A DNA stretch of 64,000 nucleotides from Euborellia annulipes. Lineage: Eukaryota; Arthropoda; Insecta; Dermaptera; Anisolabididae. This document shows, piece by piece, positions 53,693 to 62,779 of this stretch. The DNA is taken from contig JAKCPI010022092.1 in NCBI GenBank assembly GCA_023213315.1, positions 51,842-115,841 of the forward strand. Reading direction: 5' to 3'. A program made the translations under genes and the position numbers. How positions within the stretch are numbered: the stretch's first letter is position 1; each line of letters starts with the position of its first letter. The notes under the pieces were generated by a model, which did no database searches, was not told the origin of the DNA, and was given only the letters and a program-made list of their open reading frames with translations.

Positions 53693-54010
53693 AATTGTCC
53701 ATCTTCATAGGGTTCGGACTTCGTCACGTGGAACACGTGTCTGGTTTGACGTCCTACGCTTAGGGTCTTGTGAGTACGTGGATGGCAACCACGAGCTGCC
53801 CGAGCTGGGACAGGCAGTCATTCTGTTCTTTGTATGTCTGTCTCTTCCTTCCTCTTTTCAACAGGCGGCAGACCGTGCGACGGGCCGGCCTGATCTAGGC
53901 TTCTCGGTCGAAAAAACACATGATAGGATTAGAGGGAAAAAGTTAGGTCCGCCGACCCCGCATCGCGGGAATAAGGCGAGGACAGAAGAAGAAGTCTGGT
54001 TTGACGTCCT
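53693..54010 (+). mobile_element. (GAA)n-tail repeat family C, complete, with 17-bp TSD
   Basis: The repeat proper is 53756-53993, between exact copies of GTCTGGTTTGACGTCCT (53739-53755 and 53994-54010). Order: ACGCTTAGGGTCTTGTGAGT, CGTGGATGGCAACCACGAGC, GGGACAGGCAGTCATTCTG, TCAACAGGCGGCAGACCGTG, GGGCCGGCC, GTCCGCCGACCCCGCATCGC, GGGAATAAGGCGAGGAC and AGAAGAA tail. The long exact duplication marks target-primed insertion. The host sequence just left (53693-53710) carries an ACGTTTCGG...TCTTCAT motif. Confidence 0.85.
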
Positions 54011-54952
54011 CATCTGAGAAATGTCCGGATTTTACTAATAAGAACCGAAAACGTGGCCGATTGGGGAACCGCACCTTAGGTTGACCAAATTTGTAATTTA
54101 TTAACCCCATAATACTTATTTTTTATTTTAAAAAGTTTATAAGTTTGAAAATATTTTTCACGTCTCAGGATAGCTAAAAACCCAGATTTCAGTGCTTAAT
54201 TTTCAAAAAGTTTTCCATACCCCCAAGACAGGGAGATCTGTCCGAATCTGTCCTCAATAAATCATGGTAACCCTACATCTTCAGGGCATGCATCTTCGAA
54301 AGTTATAATATCTTGCCTCCAACAATCGTGAATCAAGAGTAGCTGACCACTATTATATTACCAGTTTTACTCTAAATGGCAGACAGTAATTTGGCCCATT
54401 TATAGAGAACTGCTCTTCATTTATTTATATTAATGTTAAAAAATCCTCAATTTTTTAAATTTATTTAAAACCCTTTAACTTTTTTTTTTATCCCTTTATA
54501 TAAACTCCCTCTTGGGAATTATATGATATTAAAAAGGATTATAGTTCCTTTGATAGGTGATGACACTCTCAAAATTTTCCTTTCGTCGTCGTTGTTGGGG
54601 AGGGGAATCGATGTCGATGTCTAAAAAAAAAACACAAATGCTCCCTTTTTATGACCAGAGCTTTAGCAAACATTGTTCATAAAAAGAAGAAGAGAAAGAG
54701 AGATTCATCTCACAAATTCTTTATATATAAAAGCAAAAAGTCTTTAAAAAATGGCAAATTTGTCTCAAGATTTTGAGATTAAGTGGCAACAAACATAAAT
54801 AAGTTCCATATCCTTGAAAAGGGGTTAGAAGGGGATGAACTGCACTAATTGCAGCCCTTCCCTGAGGCCTTCACGGTTCGACATTCCTCAAGTATCCATT
54901 GAAATAAAATCTCCGGACACAGAGCGGGAGTACTCAGTAGTGCATTACTTGA
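54011..54952. other. unassigned AT-rich stretch
   Basis: No gene or recognised repeat. Confidence 0.5.
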
Positions 54953-55374
54953 ACAAATTTGGTGTGACTGGTTGCACAGAAAAATATTTATATTGCATGG
55001 TAACCATTTCTCCTATAATTTCTATGAAGTAAAGTAAAGCGTGCTTCAAACAATTTCAAGGGCAAAATGCGAATATACATTTTAAAGAGCATCTAAAAAA
55101 TAATTGATTTATGAATTTTAATCAAAATCGATAGAAAGAATTTTGAGAATAGGAAAAAAAAAAAAAAAAAAAAGTTTTTTTTTTAAAAAAAAAATGGGGC
55201 AAAAAATTCCACCCCCGAAGGTATAATATTTTCCTTTATACTTTAGTTTGATCACAAACAGACCATTTTGTGGATCCACTTTTTTGGATTCAAGGGAACT
55301 CACAAGTCAGATATTTTTGACATGAATTTAATACTTTCTCTGTATATATTTACATACATAGGTAAGAAAAAGTA
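54953..55374 (+). repeat. DH repeat, most of large hairpin deleted
   Basis: TTTGGTGTGACTGGTTGCAC then directly ATATTTATATTGCATGGTAA, CATTTTAAAGAGCATCTAAA, ACAGACCATTTTGTGGATCC, TTTTGACATGAATTTAATAC and the small hairpin ending GGTAAGAAAAAGTA. Confidence 0.8.
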
Positions 55375-55514
55375 AAAAAAAGTAGTCATAAAATTAATAT
55401 ACAGTATTTCCAATACTTTACTTAAAAAACTTTAAAATCTTATTAAATATTTTAACCGTATTAACAAATTAAATTAAAATTAAAATAACATAAAAACCCA
55501 AGAACAAACATTTC

Positions 55515-55790
55515 CAGTGGCGTCATTTGGGGGGGGCGGGGGGGGTCATTTGCCCCCCCCCCCCCCAAGGGCTCTGACTTTTATAAAATTTTATATTATT
55601 CTAGATAAAATCTTTCAAAATATATCTACGAGTATATAAACTGTAGAGAATTAAACAATTAATTAAATTAAATGTCTTTTGGCTCAATTTGAGTACATAT
55701 TTGTAAGTAAATTTTAAGAAAAGAAATGTTTGCCCCCCCCCCAAGAAAAAAATTTGCCCCTCCCAAGAAAAAGTTGAAATTACCCCACTG
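55515..55790. mobile_element. non-autonomous hAT element with exact 8-bp TSD
   Basis: CAGTGGCGTCATTTGGGGGG at left, and CAGTGGGGTAATTTCAACTT on the opposite strand at right. Flanked by AACATTTC (55507-55514 and 55791-55798). G/C runs sit just inside both ends. 276 bp, no transposase. Confidence 0.85.
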
Positions 55791-55798
55791 AACATTTC

Positions 55799-55987
55799 CA
55801 TGTTGAATGACTATAAAAATATTTAAAAAATATTTAGTAAATATAAATGCATTTTGCCATTTTCAGCGCCAGTAGGGAGGCTGTTTTCTTTTGCTCAAAT
55901 AACAAACGCGCCAAGACTTCACTCACTGACACCAATTTTGAAAAATGGGTATTATTGAAAAGCAATAAAAACAAGTTCTAAAATTTA
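55799..55987. other. unassigned short stretch
   Basis: Nothing recognised. Confidence 0.4.
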
Positions 55988-56145
55988 CCCTCGGGTCTTG
56001 GTGTAGCATGACATTAGTACCAAGGGTTGCGGGTTCGCATCCCGCCCCATGAAATAAAATGTATTTCAATTGAATTGGATACCAATCAATTGGAATAAAT
56101 TGGAACGGGATCTAAATGGCCTCAGTTGCCGAAAAAGTACTGGTA
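55988..56145 (+). mobile_element. tRNA-derived SINE, family B'
   Basis: ACCCTCGGGTCTTGGTGTAG (A-box side), GCGGGTTCGCATCCCGCCCC (B-box), AATTGAATTGGATACCAATC, AATTGGAATAAATTGGAACG, GGGATCTAAATGGCCTCAGT and TGCCGAAAAAG. Family B and B' share the head layout and end phrase but differ in the middle. Confidence 0.7.
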
Positions 56146-56947
56146 CTAGAAAAATTTCTTATTTCTTCCACTACACTTTAGAGCAATTTCAGAAAGTACT
56201 GAGTAAAAATAATATTCTAAAGAGCTGAGTACTTCTGCAAAGCTCACTTTATAAATTAATTTATCTTTTTTAATAAATAATTCATTTTTTGTATTTAAAT
56301 ATTTTTATTTCAACTGTTGTGTTTTCATTTATTATATAATATTGTTGTTGTTGTTGTTGTTGTTACCTTAAAGCCTGGAAATATATAATTCATTTGCTAA
56401 ATCACTTGATAGGCCCCTCCTCTCCGAGAGGATTATTTATGAGGAATTTATTAAAATGTTGACAAGGACATTTTAGAAATTTTTTCTCCCTCACTCCCCC
56501 TACATCCACGTTAATCGACCCGTGGGGTGTGTGCTACTGTTGCTGTTGCTGTTGCTGCAGCTGCAACCAAACCAATTGAAATGAACCATGCTATTTGAAC
56601 ATGTTGTTACTGAAATATCAGGAGCCCTCTGCTTGTTGTTGGATATTATTAAACAACAACAACAACAAAAAAATCGATTTAAAATTTTATGGGTATTCAA
56701 ATGAGTTGATTTTATATCCATGACTGAATCATCATCATCGAGTTGTCTATTTTAAAATTAATATTATTTTATAAATTTGGTATGAGGGAATGAATGATAA
56801 GAATATTTTATAATTCTCTCAAAACGTGGTTCATTGTTTATTGGCATTCGAACTATTGTAGGCCTATGTTCTGAGCCAGAATCAAGATATTATAGTGGAA
56901 TTAATATTTCCAAAATATTTGAATGTATTCTAAATTCTTAATATGTG
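56146..56947. other. unassigned; (GTT)n microsatellites
   Basis: No gene. (TTG)n at 56342-56364, GTTGCT repeats near 56536-56556 and (AAC)n at 56653-56667. Confidence 0.5.
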
Positions 56948-57075
56948 CTTGGGGTCTCGGGTTCGATTCCCGTTCAATGCAAGAAAAACTTATTTCAATT
57001 GAATTGGTTACCAATCATTTGAAACAAATAGAGATGTGATCTAAATGGCCTTAGGGGCCGAAAAGGTCTTAAAAA
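56948..57075 (+). mobile_element. tRNA-derived SINE, family B' (head truncated)
   Basis: TCTCGGGTTCGATTCCCGTT, CAATTGAATTGGTTACCAAT, GATCTAAATGGCCTTAGGGG and CCGAAAAGGTCTTAAAAAAA. The A-box part is missing. Confidence 0.65.
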
Positions 57076-57231
57076 AATTTAAAAAAAAAACCCTATAATA
57101 TCAAGATAGACAGTTGATTGTGCTCACGGAAAATTAGCTTGATAGTAATTAAGTGTAAAAATGGACCCGAGGTCCTGCATCTAATAATTTGGTCAGGGAC
57201 AGTATATTGACACATTTATTTATATAATTTG

Positions 57232-57365
57232 GTAGTCTTATGATTTAAATATTCATTTGACTGCTGTCTGGGATCCGAACCCGGGCCCCCTGGTTTTAAG
57301 ATAATCCATATTGACATTTGTCAACACCTCTAGCCTCTCGGTCATGAGGAGAGGGGGGGGGGGTA
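57232..57365 (-). mobile_element. tRNA-derived SINE, family B variant (minus strand)
   Basis: TTATGATTTAAATATTCATT, GCTGTCTGGGATCCGAACCC (B-box complement), CCTGGTTTTAAGATAATCC and TTGTCAACACCTCTAGCCTC (head), then a G-run. Related to 50768-50955. Confidence 0.55.
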
Positions 57366-57458
57366 TGGTGAACTTTGGACAAATACGGGGATATCTATTA
57401 TTGAATGAATTACAACAATAGTGTCTGTTTTGTATTTTTCTTGCATACTATTATTTTT

Positions 57459-57712
57459 GCCATCCGGCTTGGCGTAGTTGGTAGCGTGCCTGCCTTGTAC
57501 ACCAAGGGTCGAGGATTCGGATCCCAGGCAGTCCGATGATTTTATTTAAGTCATTTTAAAAATGCCTTGACCCCAATAAACATTGTATACAATATTATTA
57601 TCATAATAACGGTTATCGTAAAAAGTCTTATATGGATGGCCTAAGTTGCCGAAAAGATGTGTGTATGTGTGTATGAAAATGGGAAAAAAAAGTGTGAGTG
57701 GTTGAGTGTTCA
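57459..57712 (+). mobile_element. tRNA-derived SINE, family B
   Basis: GCCATCCGGCTTGGCGTAGT, TGGTAGCGTGCCTGCC, B-box GGATTCGGATCCCAGG, CAGTCCGATGATTTTATTTA, ATGCCTTGACCCC, ACGGTTATCGTAAAAAGTC, TATGGCCTAAGTTGCCGAAA and a GTGTGTATGTG end. Confidence 0.75.
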
Positions 57713-57933
57713 GCAAAGTTGAGAGGAGATGTTTAAAAAATAATTTAATACTGATATAGTTAAAGTAAATTATGAAACGATTAATTTCTTCTGGGAATGT
57801 TGGACTTCCACGGGAGATCTCATAAGCCTTTCTTTCATGATCCTTTTTGTTGAGCATTTATCCTTATAAATTATAACGGGCTGGATCAGTTGTTATTCTT
57901 ATGCCCAAGTAACTACAGTTTTGATGTTCATTT

Positions 57934-59271
57934 CTAGAACCTTGCCCTTTCTTCTTTGCTTGGGTCGTTCAATTCAGGGGCTTGAGAGTGGAGCCTTGAG
58001 CTTAGGCAACCAAAATGCTTAGCAGTCAGATGTGTTGCCTCCACAGTAGCGGTACAGTCATTTTTTAAACCCATTGGCATCTTCAAAAATTCATAATGAT
58101 TATTTGGAGTAGAAAAAGCTGTTTTTGGTCGTGATTCTTTATCTAGATTAATTTGGTAAAACCCTGATGCCAGATCTAAAATTGAAAAATAACTAGAGTC
58201 ACCTAGTTGGTTTAAAATTTGATCAATAGCTGGTAAAGGGAAAATTTCAGACTGAGTTTTCTCATTAATTTTTCGAAAATCAACTACGAGACGGAATTTT
58301 TTCTCGTTTGAGGCATCTAGCTTTTTTGGTACTAGAATAATTGGTGAATTATAAGGGCTCTCTGAAGGGGTAATAATATCATTTTCCAAAAGTTTTTTAA
58401 TCTCTGAATCAATAATGTCTAATTGACTATAAGGAATCCTATATGGTTTTAAGTTAATTGGTGGAGTTTCACTGGGAATATTTATTTTATGCTCAATTTT
58501 GTCTGTACTTGTGAGTTTATCTCCCTTTAAATGAAATATATCTTGAAATTTGACACAAAGTTTTATAATTGAATTTTTTTCTTCGCTATTCAAATGATCG
58601 GTTCTTAAACTGTTTATGATTTGAGTTTTTCTATCTTCACCTTTAAAATTTTCATTTTCAAGAAACATATCAAAATTCTCAAAATCATCAATATCTAATT
58701 CTAAATCATAAATATTTATCTCAGTATCATTTATGTTTAAAATGGGAATTTTACTGAAACCATTATTTGTTTCGATCATAGCGTTTCCTATATAAACACC
58801 TTCTGATAATTGTTTGGATTTTAAAATTGAAGTTTTATTAATATTTATTGGAACCTTTAAAAATAATTGGGATCTCTTCGGTATTGTAAAATAATGCTGA
58901 TCATTACACAATTTAAATTCAAAACATTTATTAAAAATCTCAACTCTAAAAATATTTTCTAAGTGATCAATTTTATATGACTCAAATTTAGTTAAGATAT
59001 CTTGACCTATTATCCCATCATATTCAATTGGAAAATCGCTTTTTACTATGTGAATTGAATGATTCAATTTCACGTTTTCATCTAAACTTATTTCAGCTTG
59101 GCTTGTGCCTAAAGTGCTTATAGTTCCTTTGCCTATGCCTGAAAGATTTAAAATAATATTGTGATGAATTAATACGTCATCTAATAGGCTTTTAACTTTT
59201 ATTAAGGAAATTGATGAGCCACTATCAATTAAAAATTTGGCTGATTTTTCTTCTAAAATATTCATTTTCAA
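57934..59271 (-). CDS. pol: Ty3/gypsy-type Pol fragment: aspartic protease + N-terminal reverse transcriptase, truncated
   Basis: The protease catalytic motif FLIDSGSS (D16-G18 counted from 59271) and the flap-end GIIGQDIL (86-93) are followed by a linker. Then comes RT: PYRIPYSQL (276-284), IKKLLENDII and SPYNSPIILVPKK (305-317), FRLVVDFRKIN (326-336), the first catalytic Asp in SILDLASGFYQI (D366), KTAFSTPNNHYEFLKMPMGL (383-402). Similarity ends at residue 404; the last 41 codons are translated family H sequence. The YxDD box, RNase H and integrase are absent, so it cannot support retrotransposition alone. The frame is open upstream of 59271 and overlaps gag in the -1 phase relative to it, so the first codon given is not a true start; translation by -1 frameshift from gag is the usual arrangement. 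Confidence 0.92.
   Translation of the reverse strand: MKMNILEEKSAKFLIDSGSSISLIKVKSLLDDVLIHHNIILNLSGIGKGTISTLGTSQAEISLDENVKLNHSIHIVKSDFPIEYDGIIGQDILTKFESYKIDHLENIFRVEIFNKCFEFKLCNDQHYFTIPKRSQLFLKVPININKTSILKSKQLSEGVYIGNAMIETNNGFSKIPILNINDTEINIYDLELDIDDFENFDMFLENENFKGEDRKTQIINSLRTDHLNSEEKNSIIKLCVKFQDIFHLKGDKLTSTDKIEHKINIPSETPPINLKPYRIPYSQLDIIDSEIKKLLENDIITPSESPYNSPIILVPKKLDASNEKKFRLVVDFRKINEKTQSEIFPLPAIDQILNQLGDSSYFSILDLASGFYQINLDKESRPKTAFSTPNNHYEFLKMPMGLKNDCTATVEATHLTAKHFGCLSSRLHSQAPELNDPSKEERARF
57965..58059. mobile_element. family H fragment truncating the gypsy pol gene
   Basis: CAGGGGCTTGAGAGTGGAGC and CTTGAGCTTAGGCAACCAAA match 50280-50310 and, inverted, 50390-50435. Its right edge (TACAGTCA, 58059) is the exact point at which reverse-transcriptase similarity stops. 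Confidence 0.5.
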
Positions 59272-59333
59272 TTCTATAATATCATATTTATTTTCAGATT
59301 TATTTAAAAATATCGTTTCACGCGGCAGCTCGC

Positions 59334-60338
59334 CTACTTTACATTTTTGGCCAGGGCATTGCCGCTCGTACCCTGTCCCGATGCGTTTCCCTGATTTGTT
59401 TCTTTATTCGATCTTTGATCTGATTTTTCTTTTTCTTTCCTATTTTCATTAAAAATTCTCTTTTTACAATATTTTATTGTATGATTAGTTTTCTTGCAAT
59501 AGTTGCACATTAAATGAATCTTTCTTTGAAGGTTATCCTTGGAAATATTAGAATAGCAATTTTCTGCCCTATGTCCAGTCCGTTTACATCGCTTACAAAA
59601 AAGACCTGATGATTTGTTTTGATTAAAAGAAGGTTTACTTATATGGTGATTTTTTAATTTTAATAAAAGCTCTTCTTCTAATGCCGCCTCTACTGCCATT
59701 TCTAATGTTTGAAATTTGGTTGGCTTTATTATGCTTCTGATTGAGGGGACTAATCCTTCGATAAATCGTTTCAACGCTAAATCTTTGTATATTTGTTCGG
59801 CGAAGGTGAGGGTTGTCTGACCCTGCTCCCTTACCGTTGCCTCTATTAATTCACTATACAATTTTTCTATTCTATTGGCGTACGTTCTTACGTCCTCATT
59901 GAAATTTTGAGTTACTCTCGAAAGTGTTTGATTTATTGAATTAGCGGTTTTTCGGTCTGTAAATTGATCTGTTAATAATTTTTTTAATTCAATCCAGGTA
60001 TTATAAGTTTTGTATTTAACCGAATCATACGCCTTGCTGCTTAATTTTGATTTTATAGTATTTAATAACATCTGTTGATCCTCAGGGCGAGTATAAGTGC
60101 TCGCCATGACATCACAACAATTTAAAAATTTATGCAATTTTGCTTTTTCCCCATCAAATTCTGGAATAAATCTAATAACAATTTCGATTTTTAATTCTGC
60201 CGGTTGTGTCATGTTTATATTGAAATTTTCTAATTGACTTTGTTCAATTTGAGGCTCGTTAATAAAGAGTAGAGTTAAATCAGGAATGGACTGGCTTGAA
60301 GTAATATTAATTTTCTTTGGGTTGAAATATTTAGGCAT
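59334..60338 (-). CDS. gag: Ty3/gypsy-type Gag with two CCHC zinc knuckles
   Basis: A 334-residue frame starting ATG 60338. Residues ~45-230 are the capsid-like helical region (GEKAKLHKFLNCCDVMA near 63-79, LKRFIEGLVPSIRS near 189-202). Two nucleocapsid knuckles follow: C248-x2-C251-x4-H256-x4-C261 and C278-x2-C281-x4-H286-x4-C291. A basic, Asn/Gly/Ser-rich tail ends it. It would form the virus-like particle and bind genomic RNA. The frame is intact, unlike pol, implying a fairly young insertion. The gag stop (59334-59336) lies inside the open pol frame; an A-run (AAAAAT) just before it, near 59341-59348, is a plausible slip site, though not a canonical heptamer. Confidence 0.92.
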   Translation of the reverse strand: MPKYFNPKKINITSSQSIPDLTLLFINEPQIEQSQLENFNINMTQPAELKIEIVIRFIPEFDGEKAKLHKFLNCCDVMASTYTRPEDQQMLLNTIKSKLSSKAYDSVKYKTYNTWIELKKLLTDQFTDRKTANSINQTLSRVTQNFNEDVRTYANRIEKLYSELIEATVREQGQTTLTFAEQIYKDLALKRFIEGLVPSIRSIIKPTKFQTLEMAVEAALEEELLLKLKNHHISKPSFNQNKSSGLFCKRCKRTGHRAENCYSNISKDNLQRKIHLMCNYCKKTNHTIKYCKKRIFNENRKEKEKSDQRSNKETNQGNASGQGTSGNALAKNVK

Positions 60339-60339
60339 A

Positions 60340-60920
60340 AAGTTTAATACACTTTTAGAAAAGTCAAGGATATTTTTATATTTCTTTAAAAATTATAAGG
60401 AAAGAATTGAATGCTTGATTATTTATTTATTTAAATGCTCTGAATATTTAATTATTGAATATTTATTTATTTAAAAATGCTCTGAAAAAATATATTTATT
60501 TATTTAATGAATGCTCTGCAAAATATATTTATTTATTTAAAGAATGCTCTTGATATATTTATTTATTTATTGAATGCTCTTTAATATATTTATTTATTTA
60601 AAAGAATGCTCTGAAAAATATATTTACGAATGCTCTGAAATATATTTATTTATTTAATGAATGCTCTTTAATATATTTATTTATTTAAAAGAATGCTCTG
60701 AAAAATATATTTACGAATGCTCTGAAATATATTTATTTATTTAAAAGAATGCTCTTTAATATATTTATTTATTTAATAAGAATGCTCTGAAATATATTTA
60801 TTTATTTAATGAATGCTCTTTAATATATTTATTTATTTAAAAGAATGCTCTGAAAAATATATTTACGAATGCTCTGAAATATATTTATTTATTTAAAAGA
60901 ATTAAGTATCACTCTATTGG
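60340..60920. repeat. ~33-bp minisatellite in the retroelement leader
   Basis: About 17 units of the form GAATGCTCTGAAA / ATATATTTATTTATTTAA from about 60402 to 60915. Units alternate between CTGAAA and CTTTAA types and some are shortened (TATATTTACGAATGCTCTG), giving a higher-order pattern. It lies between gag and the primer-binding site of the gypsy element, so it would be transcribed as 5' leader. Confidence 0.85.
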
Positions 60921-61140
60921 TGATATATTTATTTAAAAGAAAAAATTACTTTAATAATTTATTTATAACTATTATTATTAAAGGAGAGAATTTAAGACTT
61001 CCAATTAAAATAAAAATAAAATAAATAAAAATCTTTGAAAAATATACAATTATATAAAATGAAATTCTGAAAAATATAATTTGAAATAAAATATAATTTA
61101 AATTTTAATTGTTTCAAAAAAAAAATAAAAACTTTCTCGC

Positions 61141-61368
61141 TCACTGTATTCTGGATGTGCTCGGAAGGCTCTCGTGAGACTTGAGGGCTGGTTGATCCGA
61201 CGCACTCCTCCCTTGCGGTGTGGTGGTAGTTGTCCGCTTGGTGCCGTCCAATTTGGTTACAGCCGGTGCCCGTCGCTTCTGAAGCTGAAGGACGTCCGTT
61301 TGCCGCTGCAACTTGGAACAGCTACCTTGTTCCCTTGTTCCACTGGTAGTCGAAAGATAGTCAATCAA
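61141..61368 (-). CDS. possible small leader ORF of the gypsy element
   Basis: A 75-codon frame on the element's sense strand, in a stretch distinctly richer in G and C than the surrounding leader. The product is polar, with Thr-, Ser-, Arg- and Lys-rich runs (QKRRAPAVTKLDGTKRTT). No family recognised. Could be an upstream ORF, an additional gag-like leader peptide, or simply structured leader RNA (packaging signal). Confidence 0.25.
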   Translation of the reverse strand: MIDYLSTTSGTREQGSCSKLQRQTDVLQLQKRRAPAVTKLDGTKRTTTTTPQGRSASDQPALKSHESLPSTSRIQ

Positions 61369-61437
61369 ATAAACAAGTGGCCAGCTGTTTACTGATTAGA
61401 TAGACTATAAGATCGTTAAAGACCTTTTCGACTTGGG

Positions 61438-61457
61438 TCCTTGTCACCGGTCGCCAA
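61438..61457 (-). promoter_or_regulatory. primer-binding site, tRNA-Arg-like
   Basis: On the minus strand TGGCGACCGGTGACAAGGAC. This complements a tRNA 3' end (...GTCGCCA). Arthropod retroelements primed by tRNA-Arg typically have TGGCGACCGTGACAGG, so this fits with one extra G. It lies a few bases inside the proposed 5' LTR, the expected place. Confidence 0.7.
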
Positions 61458-61465
61458 AATATTGA

Positions 61466-61948
61466 TGTTGTGGATGGGTTGAGGGTTGAGTGAGGAGAAA
61501 ATTAATTATTTGATTTTAAAGAAACAATAAACAATTTATTAACTATTATTAATTTGGATACAGGTTGGGCCGAAAGGGTGAATTAATGTGTACAGGGTGA
61601 AAGTCAAATATTCTCTGACTCAAAAGAGTCGTTTCCACTCATTCGTGTGTTTGCTTTCGCAAGGTCACAGGAGTGGGGGAAAGACAGCACGTGTAGCTCT
61701 CTTTCCCAGGGATGTGCTGTGGATTGCGACTTTGTTTGAACAACGGAAGTGTTCAATTTCTGTTTAGTCAGGATTTATTATATTATTTATCTAAGTATTT
61801 AATAATGAAAAAATATATATTGATTTTGGATACATTAAATATATTGAATAATTTGGCAAGTCGCAATGGCACAACATGCTGTTTCATGTACAGAGTTTCA
61901 TTTCGTGGAGACTGATTACCTGGAGGAGCTGCTCTGTCCTATTATACA
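61466..61948 (-). repeat. probable 5' LTR of the gypsy element
   Basis: The inner edge is set by the primer-binding site; on the minus strand the LTR ends ...CCATCCACAACA and would begin TGTATAATAGGACAGAGC at 61948 (TG...CA termini). An AATAAA on the sense strand (about 61534-61539) is suitably placed for a polyadenylation signal. The outer edge is provisional because the 3' LTR is missing, so no direct comparison is possible. Confidence 0.5.
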
Positions 61949-62740
61949 CTGAAAAAAAATACCGACCTTGTAAAATTAAAATTGAAATCGCTTGCAAAAA
62001 TTTTCAACAATTCCCATAAAATTAACAAATTTTTCCTTCTAATTTTTACAAAAAAGAAATCGCCTCAAAGTTCTATTTATTTGGCAAAATCATACCGTAA
62101 AAATGAGAAAGAAAATTTTCATTGTTGCAGGAAATTCATGAGTTCTAATTCTTAAAGAAGAAATCATAAAAATGAAAAAGGGTTTCATTTACGTTTTTAC
62201 AGTATAAACTATTTAAATTCTTATTTTCTAAGGAAAAGGCAACTCCCACTCTCACCTGCGTATATTACGTGCCCATTGCTTGTTCTAACTCAAACAAGTC
62301 ATTCTGTAGTAGACGTGACATGATGATTTAGCGAAATTAAAATCAATGAATACCTAACTACCCAGATATATTCTTTGAATATTTTTGTGGACTTATTGAT
62401 GTTGATATCTTCTATCATATCATATCGCTTTTTTAATTTTGAAAATGTTTATATTTTTTATTCATGGCACGTCTAACAAATTTTCTCTGTGTCTGTTTTT
62501 TTAATTTTAAATTTCGTAGATATTATGGCAAAACCAAGGTACGTCTAAAAATATATTTTGATTTTAGCTTAATATATTATTTATAATAAATTTCATGACT
62601 TGCAGTTTCGAAAATGAAGACTATTATCATGCTAATCGAGAGGGATTTAGTCTGTTCATGCATTAAAGGTAAATATAATGTTATAAACAAAAAGTGAATT
62701 GTATCAAAATATTATATATTGTTTTGCCTGAAGTTATTAT

Positions 62741-62779
<39 letters not shown>

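Noticed and set aside
53598..54017. 139-codon plus-strand frame
   Set aside because: Most of it is the family C repeat with its flanking duplication.
60402..60915. CRISPR-like array
   Set aside because: Units are contiguous degenerate tandem repeats without unique spacers, inside a eukaryotic retroelement leader.
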